A DNA stretch of 25,251 bases from JBBINE01 sp037444025 (GCA_037444025.1 JBBINE010000014.1:1-25251); one strand, 5' to 3'; positions 14,997 to 24,873 are shown, counted from the first letter of the stretch. Numbers and translations: made by a program. The notes: generated from the sequence alone by a model not told the origin.

Positions 14997-16294
14997 GTAA
15001 TTTTGAATATTTTATTTTAGGTTTTGTCTTTTCTTTAGGCTTGATTTTAATTTTTTTAACATATTTTCTAATCAGAAGGTTGCTCCACAAAAAAACTCTT
15101 AATCTATCGTTGAATTATTCTTTGCTCCTAGTTGAAATTCCAAAATATATTATTTCTGCAGAATCGACCGATCCAAGAATTAAAGTAATAGAAGAACTAA
15201 CAAAGTTTGAAAATTTTTTAGGAACTTTAAGTAAACTTAAAAATCCAATAATATTTGAAATAGCTACTCCGCATTTTGGCGAAGAGATATTTTTTTATTT
15301 AGCAGTACCACAAAAAGAAATTTCCTTTTTTCAAAAAACTATAAAGGGATTTTGGCCTGGTGCTGAAGTTTCTATAATAAAGCAAGATTACAATATTTTT
15401 AATCCGGAAGGAAGTTCTTTAGCTTCAATTGTTACTCTTAAAAAAAATAACTATCTACCGATTAAAACCTACACTTCTTTATCTTTATCTAATCTTGATT
15501 CTTTAGATTCTTTTTTATCAGCCTTTTCTCGTATAAACAAGGAAGGAGAAGGATTAGCTTATCAATTAATTTTGTTACCTGTTTCCTCAAGTGAAAATAA
15601 AAAAATTTTCAAAAAAATTCAATCCTTAAGAGAAGGCAAAAAATTAGAAGATGTTTTAGAAAAAAAGATTCTTACTGAAATTTCTAAAGAAATTGGCAAA
15701 GCACTTAGTGAAAAAACTAAAGAAGAGGAAGAAAAAGAAAAAGCTAAGCCAAAACCACTAGAAGAAAACGCTATTAAAAATTTAGAACTAAAAGCTAATA
15801 AACCTTTGTTTAGAGTTAATATTCGCCTAGTAGTTTCCACTAATGATCCCCATTCTGCTGATCTCATTCTTTCCTCCTTAGAGGCTGCTTTTCATCAATT
15901 TGTCAATCCTGGTTTCAATGAATTCTCGGTTACTAGATATAAAAAGGCTAAACTTAAAAAAATATTTTATCAATTTTCCTTTAGAATTTTTGATAAATCA
16001 CATTCTTCTTTATTAAACAGCGAAGAAATTACCTCCATTTTTCATTTCCCTACCTCATACACTAAAAATGAAAAAATAAGATATCTAAAATCAAAAACCT
16101 CAGCTCCTCCACCCAATCTACCTACAGAAGGAGTTATTCTAGGAAAAAATGTTTACCAAGGAATAGAAGCCATTGTTAGAATAACCCGTAATGATAGAAG
16201 AAGGCACATCTATACTATCGGACAAACAGGAACAGGTAAAACAACTTTATTAAAAACTATTTCGGGATTATTAAAACCTAAAGAAGGATATTGA
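14993..16294 (+). CDS. TraG/VirD4-like membrane ATPase, N-terminal part (frameshifted gene)
   Basis: First 433 residues of a membrane-anchored P-loop ATPase of the type IV secretion coupling-protein kind. One membrane segment lies at about 5-27. A long α/β region follows, with a charged linker rich in EEEKEKAKPKP near 245-252. RRHIYTIGQTGTGKTTLLK carries the Walker A motif (410-418). Fifteen residues later the frame ends at TGA (16292-16294), while the rest of the ATPase continues in another frame. A single-base indel near 16274-16281 would join both halves into about 815 aa. Family members move or bind DNA or protein at membranes; a role in DNA uptake or conjugation-like transfer is inference. 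Confidence 0.8.
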   Translation: MSNFEYFILGFVFSLGLILIFLTYFLIRRLLHKKTLNLSLNYSLLLVEIPKYIISAESTDPRIKVIEELTKFENFLGTLSKLKNPIIFEIATPHFGEEIFFYLAVPQKEISFFQKTIKGFWPGAEVSIIKQDYNIFNPEGSSLASIVTLKKNNYLPIKTYTSLSLSNLDSLDSFLSAFSRINKEGEGLAYQLILLPVSSSENKKIFKKIQSLREGKKLEDVLEKKILTEISKEIGKALSEKTKEEEEKEKAKPKPLEENAIKNLELKANKPLFRVNIRLVVSTNDPHSADLILSSLEAAFHQFVNPGFNEFSVTRYKKAKLKKIFYQFSFRIFDKSHSSLLNSEEITSIFHFPTSYTKNEKIRYLKSKTSAPPPNLPTEGVILGKNVYQGIEAIVRITRNDRRRHIYTIGQTGTGKTTLLKTISGLLKPKEGY

Positions 16295-17441
16295 AAATGG
16301 AGATGGAATTTGTTTTATTGATCCTCATGGTGATGTAGCTCAAGAAATTTTAGGCTTAATTCCTGAAAATAGAATTGATGATGTAATCTATTTCAATCCT
16401 GGCAATACCAGACGGCCTATTGGTCTTAATATTTTAGAATACAATGCCGATCGTCCTGAAGATAAAACCTTCATTATTAATACCTTGATTGAAATTATTG
16501 ATAAATTATACAATCTTCACATTAGTGGTGGACCAATGTTTGAACAATATTTAAGAAATGCTTTACTTCTTTTAATGGATAATCCTGAATCAGGTTATAC
16601 TCTTTTAGACGTTCCTCGGGTTTTTGTTGACGATGATTTTAGGGAGGAATTAATCATCAAATGTAGAAACTATCCGGTTATTGAATTTTGGCAAAAAGAG
16701 GCAACTCAAATTACCAGCAGTGATTTTTCTTTGCAAAATATGACTACTTGGATTACCTCTAAATTAAATCCGTTTATAACTAATGATTTTGTTAGGCCTA
16801 TTGTAGCTCAAGCTAAATCTACTTTAAATTTTAGACAAGCAATGGACGAACAAAAAATAGTTATAGTAAACCTTTCTAAAGGAAAATTAGGAGAAACAAG
16901 CGCTTATCTTTTAGGAATGATTTTAATAACTAAATTTCTTTTAGCTGCTTATTCCCGAGCCGATATACCAGAAGAAGAAAGAAAAGATTTTTATCTTTTT
17001 ATTGATGAGTTTCAAAATTTTGCTTTTAAAAGTGTGGCTAGTATTCTTTCTGAAGCTAGAAAATATAGATTATCAATGATTCTTTCGCATCAATATATTA
17101 AACAACTACCAGAGGAAATATCTTCAGCTGTTTTAGGTAATGTAGGAACCATTATTGCCTTGAGGATAGGAACTGAGGATTCGGAAGTTTTAGAAAAAGT
17201 TTTTACTCCCGTTTTTAATAAATTTGACTTAGTTAATATCCCTAATTATAATGCTTATATAAAACTTTTAATTAACGGTCATCCTTCTGACGCTTTTAAT
17301 ATCAGAATTATTCCACCAATAAAATCAGACTTTTCCCGAACTGAAAAGATTGTTCAACTTTCTATGACCAAATATGGAAAACCGTTAGAAGAAATTAATA
17401 AAGAAATAGAAAGCAAATATGCTAACTATCGTTATTTTTAA
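16275..17441 (+). CDS. TraG/VirD4-like membrane ATPase, C-terminal part (frameshifted gene)
   Basis: The frame is open from 16275 and carries on the ATPase core directly after the broken Walker A region: DIENGDGICFIDPHGD, then IPENRIDDVIYFNPGN, RRPIGLNILE, Walker B YLFIDEFQNFAF and SEARKYRLSMILSHQYIKQL, ending with GNVGTIIALRIG. This order is that of TraG/TraD-type and DUF87-like ATPases. No start codon lies at the join; the first ATG giving a long product is at 16485, which would leave out part of the core and the P-loop, so it would be inactive alone. Either a pseudogene, a consensus error or recoding explains the break. rmuC overlaps its end by 23 bases. Confidence 0.78.
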   Translation, partial: NLKKDIENGDGICFIDPHGDVAQEILGLIPENRIDDVIYFNPGNTRRPIGLNILEYNADRPEDKTFIINTLIEIIDKLYNLHISGGPMFEQYLRNALLLLMDNPESGYTLLDVPRVFVDDDFREELIIKCRNYPVIEFWQKEATQITSSDFSLQNMTTWITSKLNPFITNDFVRPIVAQAKSTLNFRQAMDEQKIVIVNLSKGKLGETSAYLLGMILITKFLLAAYSRADIPEEERKDFYLFIDEFQNFAFKSVASILSEARKYRLSMILSHQYIKQLPEEISSAVLGNVGTIIALRIGTEDSEVLEKVFTPVFNKFDLVNIPNYNAYIKLLINGHPSDAFNIRIIPPIKSDFSRTEKIVQLSMTKYGKPLEEINKEIESKYANYRYF

Positions 17442-18420
17442 TACCCTTCTTATTACTTTAGGATTATTTTTTCTTTATTTAGTTATTAGAAAAGAAATCC
17501 AAAATTTAAATTCCCAGAAAAATGATGATTACTCAAAATTTGCCGATCTTCAAAAAATCTTAGTTGAAAGTTTTAGTCTTCTCAAACAAGAAGTTTCTGA
17601 TAATCTAAAATCTTCAATAGAAAAACAACTTCAGATAATTCAATCAAGTTCTAAACTGGAAGAATTAGCTCGTAATCTAGAAACAAGTGTTTCAGAAATA
17701 GGTACTTTCAAAGAAATTTTGTTAGGACCTAAAAATAGAGGTTACTTAGGAGAAATAATGTTAGAAGAAATTTTAAAAAATTTACCCTCAGACTATTACG
17801 AAAAACAATATCTTTTGGGAAATGATAGAGTTGATTATATTTTAAAAATTAATGATCATATCATACCTATTGATTCTAAGTTTCCTGTTCATAATTTTTC
17901 TTCTCAAGACGAAAACACTGATAAAGATAATAAAGAAAAATTAAAAAAAGAATTAATCAGAAATATAAAAAGTAAGATTGAAGAAATTTCTAAAAAATAT
18001 ATTTTACCCAGCCGAGGAACCGTTGAATTTGCTATTATGTACCTTGCTAATGAAGGGATATATTACGAACTGTTGAGTGATAAATTTTATGATGATGTTT
18101 GGGATTTAGCTAGAGAAAAATCTGTTTTTATCACTTCACCTAAAACTTTTGAATTAATATGTTCTTCTCTCCTTTTAATAATTCGAAGACAGGAACTAAG
18201 TAATAATGTAAGAGAAATTTTAGATTCTCTTAATCAACTAGAAAAAGATTTAGTTGAACTTCATAGTAAATTTAATACTTCTTATAATCAATTAATAAAC
18301 AGTTTTCGAAATTTTCAAGAAATATCAAGAATACTTACCCGCTTTATCACCAATTTCAAAACCCTAATTAAAAAAGAAGAAAAATTAGAGTCGTCTATTA
18401 AAGAAAAAACTTTAGTTTAA
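17419..18420 (+). CDS. rmuC: RmuC family DNA recombination protein
   Basis: RmuC proteins are membrane-anchored, coiled-coil proteins with a PD-(D/E)XK-like nuclease core that limit recombination at inverted repeats. In 333 aa: a membrane segment at 3-23, a coiled coil to about 100, the core GPKNRGYLGEIMLEEIL (103-119), RVDYIL (137-142) and IPIDSKFP (149-156). FAIMYLANEGIYYEL and VFITSPKTFELICSSLLLI follow, then a C-terminal coiled coil. It starts inside the end of the ATPase gene, in another frame, so the two are probably co-expressed. gap follows two bases after its stop. Confidence 0.93.
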   Translation: MLTIVIFNTLLITLGLFFLYLVIRKEIQNLNSQKNDDYSKFADLQKILVESFSLLKQEVSDNLKSSIEKQLQIIQSSSKLEELARNLETSVSEIGTFKEILLGPKNRGYLGEIMLEEILKNLPSDYYEKQYLLGNDRVDYILKINDHIIPIDSKFPVHNFSSQDENTDKDNKEKLKKELIRNIKSKIEEISKKYILPSRGTVEFAIMYLANEGIYYELLSDKFYDDVWDLAREKSVFITSPKTFELICSSLLLIIRRQELSNNVREILDSLNQLEKDLVELHSKFNTSYNQLINSFRNFQEISRILTRFITNFKTLIKKEEKLESSIKEKTLV

Positions 18421-18422
18421 TC

Positions 18423-19454
18423 ATGCGTTTAGCTATTAACGGTTTTGGAAGAATAGGAAGAGTATTTTTTAGACAAGCTTTTGCTACAGAAGATTTCGAA
18501 ATCGTCGCCATTAATGACTTATCTGATCTTAATAATCTAGCCTATCTCCTTAAATATGACTCTGTTTATGGCAAATATGATAAAAAAATAGAAGTTAGTG
18601 GAGATTCTTTAGTGGTTGAGGGTAAAAAAATTTTAGTTTTTAAAGAATTGGATCCCTTAAAACTCCCTTGGAAAGATTTAAACATAGATGTTGTTATTGA
18701 AGCCACTGGTGTTTTTACTGATTTTGAAAAAGCTAAAATCCATATACAAGCTGGAGCCAAAAGAGTGGTAATCACTGCCCCAGCTAAAGACGAAATTACT
18801 CTTACTTTCACCCCGGGATTAGAGGATCTACAAAAAATTGAATTTTTTGGCGAACAAGGTTATGTTACTTCTAATGCTTCCTGCACTACTAATTCCGTAA
18901 ATCCTGTCCTAGCCATTCTTCACCAACGAATAGGGGTTAAAAAAGCAATTTTAACTACTATTCATGGCTATACAGCTACCCAAAGTTTGGTTGATGGAAT
19001 TGTTAAGGGACATGATTTTCGAAGAGGAAGGGCAGCAGCCCTAAATATCGTACCTTCCACTACAGGCGCAGCTGAAGCTACGGCTAAAGTAATTCCTTAC
19101 TTTAAAAACAAATTTGACGGCGTATCGATTAGGGTTCCTGTAATTGTTGGTTCTCTTTCGGATATAACAATAGTTACAGAAAGAAAAACAACCGTAGAAG
19201 AAGTAAATCAAATTTTTCAAGAAGAAGAAAAATTTAACTGGCAAGGTATTATCAAAACAATAGAAGACCAGATTGTTTCTTCTGATATCTTAAAAGAACC
19301 TTATGGAGCTTTGATTGATTTAACCTTAACACGAGTTGTTGATTGTGATTTGGTTAAAGTTTTTTCTTGGTATGATAATGAGTTGGGATATTGTGCTATG
19401 TTAATAAAGCACATTCAAAAAATTAAAAGCTTAATAAAAAATAATCTGTCCTGA
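18423..19454 (+). CDS. gap: Glyceraldehyde-3-phosphate dehydrogenase
   Basis: Oxidises glyceraldehyde-3-phosphate to 1,3-bisphosphoglycerate with NAD. The 343-aa enzyme has the Rossmann motif INGFGRIGR (5-13), D32 after the second strand (favouring NAD over NADP), the active-site SNASCTTNS with C154 and H181 in TTIHGYT. GHDFRRGRAAALNIVPSTTGAAEA and SWYDNELGYC complete the family pattern. It is the last gene of the run from 14637, an odd companion for rmuC and the ATPase. Its end overlaps the 3' end of a minus-strand pilin-like gene by 24 bases. Confidence 0.96.
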   Translation: MRLAINGFGRIGRVFFRQAFATEDFEIVAINDLSDLNNLAYLLKYDSVYGKYDKKIEVSGDSLVVEGKKILVFKELDPLKLPWKDLNIDVVIEATGVFTDFEKAKIHIQAGAKRVVITAPAKDEITLTFTPGLEDLQKIEFFGEQGYVTSNASCTTNSVNPVLAILHQRIGVKKAILTTIHGYTATQSLVDGIVKGHDFRRGRAAALNIVPSTTGAAEATAKVIPYFKNKFDGVSIRVPVIVGSLSDITIVTERKTTVEEVNQIFQEEEKFNWQGIIKTIEDQIVSSDILKEPYGALIDLTLTRVVDCDLVKVFSWYDNELGYCAMLIKHIQKIKSLIKNNLS

Positions 19455-20126
19455 CCTGTTAATTCTAAAATTCAATTCTTCATCTCTATATTTAAGGCAA
19501 AGGTAGAGATTTTCCCAGTTAGATGGCAATAAATTGTAAAATTTATTAGTACTATTGTCGTAACCCAAAAGTAGTAAATCTCCATAAGGACTGTAGTAAA
19601 TAAGATTTAAGTAATCATAAGATAAAGATTGGCTACAATTTTGACTTGAAGTAGAAATCTTTAAATAATCACCGTCATAAACTTTTTTAAATTCTTCTTT
19701 TATTACCAGTGTTTCTATAGGTTGATTTGTTATTTGACCATTTCTATTTAAATAATAAGTAGGTGAAGTAGCAGTGAATATTTCAGTTGCTGAGGCGGAG
19801 GAAGCTAATTCATAACATATAGGATAAGGCCTATCTGCACTAGTGGCTACGGAAGCAGCATAACCTATATATCCCTTATAACTTGAACTATTGTTTTCCT
19901 TTTCAAAAATCAAACCATAACCACAAAAAAAGACATTGCTATCAAAGTTAAATTTTTGCGCTAAAGCAAATTCTTTAATCTCAAAAATATCATTTTCTAA
20001 ATTATAAGTAAAATTTTTTAAATAAACCATTTTTCTGTCAAAAGCAGTAAAGTTCAAACTGATAGAAATGAGGATAATAATAATCATCATCACAACAACA
20101 ATCTCTAAAAAAGTAAAAGCTTTCAT
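19431..20126 (-). CDS. Type IV pilin-like protein with prepilin leader
   Basis: A 231-aa secreted protein with a prepilin signal: the very short leader MKA, then FTFLEIVVVMMIIIILISIS. Cleavage after A3 leaves F at +1 and Glu at +5 (E8), as prepilin peptidase substrates require. The rest is a globular, Ser/Tyr-rich domain with Cys near 68, 103, 163 and 216. This is the layout of minor pilins or GspH-type pseudopilins of type II secretion and type IV pilus systems. It is the downstream partner of the pilin gene at 20210-20746 (84 bases apart) and overlaps gap tail-to-tail. Confidence 0.82.
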   Translation of the reverse strand: MKAFTFLEIVVVMMIIIILISISLNFTAFDRKMVYLKNFTYNLENDIFEIKEFALAQKFNFDSNVFFCGYGLIFEKENNSSSYKGYIGYAASVATSADRPYPICYELASSASATEIFTATSPTYYLNRNGQITNQPIETLVIKEEFKKVYDGDYLKISTSSQNCSQSLSYDYLNLIYYSPYGDLLLLGYDNSTNKFYNLLPSNWENLYLCLKYRDEELNFRINRSGQIIFY

Positions 20127-20209
20127 TACCTTAAATTAATTAAGATATTTGTTTTTTATCTTTGATCGAAATTATTATTAAATACTTAAATACTTTGCTT
20201 GTATAAGAC

Positions 20210-20746
20210 TTATTGTATAAGACAATAATCGTTAGAACCGTTACAAATACCTACAAGACTCGTTGCAGCTTGCACGCCCATACCATTAACCCAGCATCCT
20301 TGCCAACCATCAGGTGTAGTCGTACTATTATAAGAACTATCATAAAGAGCAGGGGCTGTAGAACTACTTTGTTCCAAAGATGCTTTTAAAATAAAATGAT
20401 CTACTGCGGTAGTAGCGTTGACAGTAGTAGTAACACTAGAACAGGGGTAATATTGATATGATCTAGCCTTTACTGGATCACGTGGCAATTTAACTACTAC
20501 CTTTTCCTTTCTAAGTTCAGCTTCTAAGTTATCCCATGTCGTAGTAGCAGGGAAATAACTTTTTTTCGAAAAGTAGTTAGCTAAATAAGCAGCCACATTT
20601 CTCATATCACCTATTCTCCTCGTATCCCGAGCTGTAACTGTTTGACCACCTAAATTAGTTAAAAGAAAGCCGGCTAGAATACCAATAATTAAAAGAACTA
20701 TAGCCATTTCGATAAGGGTGAAACCTTTTTTGTTCGTTTTGATCAT
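20210..20746 (-). CDS. Type IV pilin-like protein with prepilin leader
   Basis: A 178-aa type IV pilin-like protein. The leader MIKTNKKG ends in Gly and is followed by FTLIEMAIVLLIIGILAGFLL, with Glu at +5, the classic class III signal. TARDTRRIGDMRNVAAYLANYF then continues the α1 helix as in Parcubacteria-type pilins. The C-terminal domain is rich in Ser and Thr and has four Cys (SSVTTTV..., GCWVNG, GICNGS, DYCLIQ), probably forming disulfides. It is divergent from the Nudix-prepilin gene at 20875 and shares a 128-base promoter region with it. Confidence 0.87.
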   Translation of the reverse strand: MIKTNKKGFTLIEMAIVLLIIGILAGFLLTNLGGQTVTARDTRRIGDMRNVAAYLANYFSKKSYFPATTTWDNLEAELRKEKVVVKLPRDPVKARSYQYYPCSSVTTTVNATTAVDHFILKASLEQSSSTAPALYDSSYNSTTTPDGWQGCWVNGMGVQAATSLVGICNGSNDYCLIQ

Positions 20747-20810
20747 GTTTATTTAATAAAAATTATTAAAACTTAATTACGACTTATGATTTAATTTTAA
20801 TTTCTTTTGC

Positions 20811-20816
20811 TATAAT
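20811..20816 (+). promoter_or_regulatory. Probable -10 box of the Nudix-prepilin gene
   Basis: TATAAT preceded by TTTTGC, 59 bases before the ATG at 20875. No convincing -35 hexamer lies 16-18 bases upstream. The 20747-20874 interval between the two divergent pilin genes is otherwise A/T-rich, with a GTCGTAATTAA element on the minus strand at 20773-20783. Confidence 0.4.
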
Positions 20817-20874
20817 TATATTATATCTTAATTATACCTTAAAAAAAATTTTTTATAAATATTTTTCCCCAACC

Positions 20875-21960
20875 ATGAAAAAAGAAACATCAGCTGGAGC
20901 AGTAGTTTTTTTTGAAAAAACTAACAACAAAAACTATTTTTTAAACAAGCAAACAAGAAGAGAGTATTTATTGCTTAATTATCTTGGTGGTCACTGGGAT
21001 CTCCCTCGGGGACATATAGAAATGCACGAAAACCCCATAGAAACTGTTTTAAGAGAAGTAGAAGAAGAAACTCAATTAAAAGTAAGAATTATAAAAGGAT
21101 TCGAAAGAAAAATAACTTTTTCGTTTAAACATGAAAATGAATTTGTAATCAAAGATGTTATTTTTTATCTTGCTAAAGCAAATAATCAAAAAGTTATTCT
21201 TTCTGATGAACACAAAGGTTATGTCTGGCTTCCCTACCGGGAAGCAAAACAATTGATAACTTTTAATAAAGATATTCTAGAAGAAGCCGAAATATTTTTA
21301 AGAAAAATGAATCGCTATAAAAAACCTAAAGTAAGTGATAATAAAGATATTAAAAAAAAAGGATTTAGCTTTATAGAAATACTTCTGGTTTTAACTACGA
21401 TTGTTTTTTTAATTGGCTTAACTTCGCAATTTATTAAACCATCAAGTTTAGCCCAAAGAAGTCGAGATGTTCAAAGGATCGCTGACATAAAAAAATTAGA
21501 TTTAGCTATTAAAAATTATATTTTAGCTACAACTTCTCCTTTCCTTGGTCCTAATAATAAAGGAATAGATGAATCTAGTTCAACTATTTTTCTTTCCCTG
21601 CCATTGGAAAAAATCAATTTGGAGAGTCAAACAATAGCTTCGGGGTCAAAAATCTATTATCTTAAACAAGTAAGTTCAACTGAATCTTATAAAATAGATG
21701 GTAGTGGCTGGCTACCTATCGATTTTAGCTTAACACCAATAATACCAATTTTCTCCTTGCCTGTAGATCCTCTTAATGAATGGGAAGGAAAATTTTTCTA
21801 TGCTTACGCTTTCAAAAGATCTTCTACTACTTATGAATTAAACACTAAACTAGAAAATTCTTACTATATAAACAATTTTTCCCAAAATGATTTAGGTGAT
21901 AACGAAAATATTTTTGAAGCAGGTACAGAAAAAAACTTAATCCCTAACACTCTATATTGA
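20875..21960 (+). CDS. Nudix hydrolase fused in frame to a type IV prepilin
   Basis: A single 361-aa frame with two unrelated parts. Residues 1-143 are a complete Nudix hydrolase resembling Ap4A pyrophosphatases: SAGAVVF (6-12), HWDLPRG (40-46), and the Nudix box G46, E52, R60-E61, E64-E65 (the final Gly is Gln67), ending in a DILEEAEIFLRKM helix. After a polar linker, residues 160-182 read IKKKGFSFIEILLVLTTIVFLIG, a prepilin peptidase signal with G163 at -1, F164 at +1 and E168 at +5. QRSRDVQRIADIKKLDLAIKNY then matches the pilin α1 helix, and a Ser/Thr/Tyr-rich pilin head follows. An ATG at 21307 (M145) could start a separate pilin with a 19-residue leader. Faces another pilin gene divergently. 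Confidence 0.85.
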   Translation: MKKETSAGAVVFFEKTNNKNYFLNKQTRREYLLLNYLGGHWDLPRGHIEMHENPIETVLREVEEETQLKVRIIKGFERKITFSFKHENEFVIKDVIFYLAKANNQKVILSDEHKGYVWLPYREAKQLITFNKDILEEAEIFLRKMNRYKKPKVSDNKDIKKKGFSFIEILLVLTTIVFLIGLTSQFIKPSSLAQRSRDVQRIADIKKLDLAIKNYILATTSPFLGPNNKGIDESSSTIFLSLPLEKINLESQTIASGSKIYYLKQVSSTESYKIDGSGWLPIDFSLTPIIPIFSLPVDPLNEWEGKFFYAYAFKRSSTTYELNTKLENSYYINNFSQNDLGDNENIFEAGTEKNLIPNTLY

Positions 21961-22446
21961 AACACTTTTAAATAAAAAAACACTCAAAGCAATCAATAAA
22001 ATTTCTATTAAAACAGCAAGAGGTTTATTTATTTTTTTTTCTTGATAATGGAAATTTTTATGAAATTTATGATATAAAGCAAGAATTTTAATTTTATAAG
22101 ATATCTTGTTTTTACATAGAAAAGAATCAAAAAATTTTATTAAATCAGGAAGGACACCGCCTATACCACCTATAATAGCTAGATTTTTTAAACTGGGTGG
22201 CATTTTATCTATAAATAGAAAAGAGAGGATTAAAAATATCATCATTTCACCAATTACCAAAAAAATATATTGCACATCAAAATCTTTAATTTTTTTATAT
22301 TTTTTATTTAAAATATTTGAATCTATATGAGGCAATCTATCTAAAAGATGATGAGAAATAATTCCTATTATTAAACCGGAAAAATAACTTTGAGACAAAG
22401 AAACGGAAAGAGACGAAGCAGTAAAAAAATGAACTCCTAATAACAT
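21952..22446 (-). CDS. Unrecognised membrane protein with conserved His/Asp motifs
   Basis: A 164-aa integral membrane protein with about four hydrophobic segments (about 8-30, 60-78, 86-104 and 142-161). Two polar motifs lie at membrane edges: SHHLLDRLPHID (31-42) and GGVLPDLIKFF (95-105), with KFHKNFH further on (127-133). The His/Asp motif pattern recalls the small membrane-bound metal-dependent hydrolase families (DUF457/YdjM-like), but similarity is not strong enough to assign it. It follows rplT by 9 bases and is probably the last gene of the groES-groEL-rplT run. Its 3' end overlaps the Nudix-prepilin gene by 9 bases. Confidence 0.8.
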   Translation of the reverse strand: MLLGVHFFTASSLSVSLSQSYFSGLIIGIISHHLLDRLPHIDSNILNKKYKKIKDFDVQYIFLVIGEMMIFLILSFLFIDKMPPSLKNLAIIGGIGGVLPDLIKFFDSFLCKNKISYKIKILALYHKFHKNFHYQEKKINKPLAVLIEILLIALSVFLFKSVSI

Positions 22447-22455
22447 AATCCTTAC

Positions 22456-22800
22456 TTAGCAAAGATATTCAATAATCTTATCAAATACTTGAGGGCTTTT
22501 ATTAGCTAATTCAGCTAAAACTTTTCTATTTAAAGAAACATTTTTTTCTTTAAGTAGAGATACAAACTGACTATATTTAAGTCCTTTACTTCTTAGATAA
22601 GCATTTATTCTTACTTGCCATAATCTTCTAAAATCTCTCTTCTTCTGCTTTCTTCCTTCATAAGATCTTTTCTCTGCATGCAAAATAGCTTCTTTGGCAA
22701 ATTTTTTCTTATTGCTATATGGTCTTCTAAAACCTTTAACTCTTTTCAATAGTTTCTTTCTTTTTTTGTTTTTTATTACTCCTCTTTTTACCCTAGACAT
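22456..22800 (-). CDS. rplT: 50S ribosomal protein bL20
   Basis: Large-subunit protein needed for early 50S assembly. The 114-aa, very basic protein carries the family patterns MSRVKRGVIKNKKRKKLLK, KGFRRPYSNKKKFAKEAILHA, KRDFRRLWQVRINAYLRSKGLKYSQF split over about 53-80, and a C-terminal NRKVLAELA. Its usual partners infC and rpmI are missing here; instead it sits 13 bases after groEL. An autoregulatory L20-binding leader is therefore unlikely at this place. Confidence 0.96.
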   Translation of the reverse strand: MSRVKRGVIKNKKRKKLLKRVKGFRRPYSNKKKFAKEAILHAEKRSYEGRKQKKRDFRRLWQVRINAYLRSKGLKYSQFVSLLKEKNVSLNRKVLAELANKSPQVFDKIIEYLC

Positions 22801-22813
22801 TAATGTTTATTTT

Positions 22814-24466
<1,653 letters not shown>

Positions 24467-24481
24467 TTAATTACGACCTCC

Positions 24482-24778
24482 CTATTCTTCTATCACAGCT
24501 AAAATATCCTCTTCTCTTACAAAATAATACTCTTTGTCGTCAATCTTAATTTCATCGGGAGCATATTTTTTAAAAATAACTTTTTGTCCTTCTTTTACAG
24601 TTAACGGAATTCTACCATCACCATCTTCGTTTAACTTACCAGGACCAACAGCTATTACTTTTCCTTTGATAGCTCTCTCTTCTCGAGCAGTTTCTGGAAT
24701 AACGATTCCTCCTTTAGTGACTTCGTCTTCTTTAATGGGTTCAATTAAAAGATAATCATTCATAGGTTTGAGTTTCAT
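24482..24778 (-). CDS. groS: Co-chaperonin GroES
   Basis: Heptameric lid of GroEL. The 98-aa protein shows KLKPMNDYLLIEPIKEDEVTKGG, the mobile-loop end GGIVIPETAREE (23-34), GKVIAVGPG (38-46), VKEGQKVIFKKYAPDEI and the terminal YYFVREEDILAVIE. First gene of groES-groEL-rplT, behind a strong sigma70 promoter and a leader that contains a GACC/GGTC hairpin. Confidence 0.97.
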   Translation of the reverse strand: MKLKPMNDYLLIEPIKEDEVTKGGIVIPETAREERAIKGKVIAVGPGKLNEDGDGRIPLTVKEGQKVIFKKYAPDEIKIDDKEYYFVREEDILAVIEE

Positions 24779-24806
24779 TTTTAAAACAAATTTAAAAATT
24801 ACTTAC

Positions 24807-24820
24807 GACCTTTTAGGGTC
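24807..24820 (-). promoter_or_regulatory. Inverted repeat in the groES leader
   Basis: The minus strand reads GACC-CTAAAA-GGTC, then GTAAG, 28 bases before the groES ATG and about 25 after the -10 box. It is one of the few G/C-containing patches in the leader and could form a small hairpin or operator half-sites. It is not CIRCE (no TTAGCACTC). Confidence 0.4.
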
Positions 24821-24844
24821 AGAAACTTATTTACTCTTTTTTTT

Positions 24845-24873
24845 ATTATATCAAAAGTTTAAAGAAAAATCAA
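24845..24873 (-). promoter_or_regulatory. Sigma70 promoter of groES-groEL-rplT
   Basis: On the minus strand TTGATT (24868-24873), exactly 17 bases, then a perfect TATAAT (24845-24850). The predicted start near 24838 gives a 60-base leader. Confidence 0.75.
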
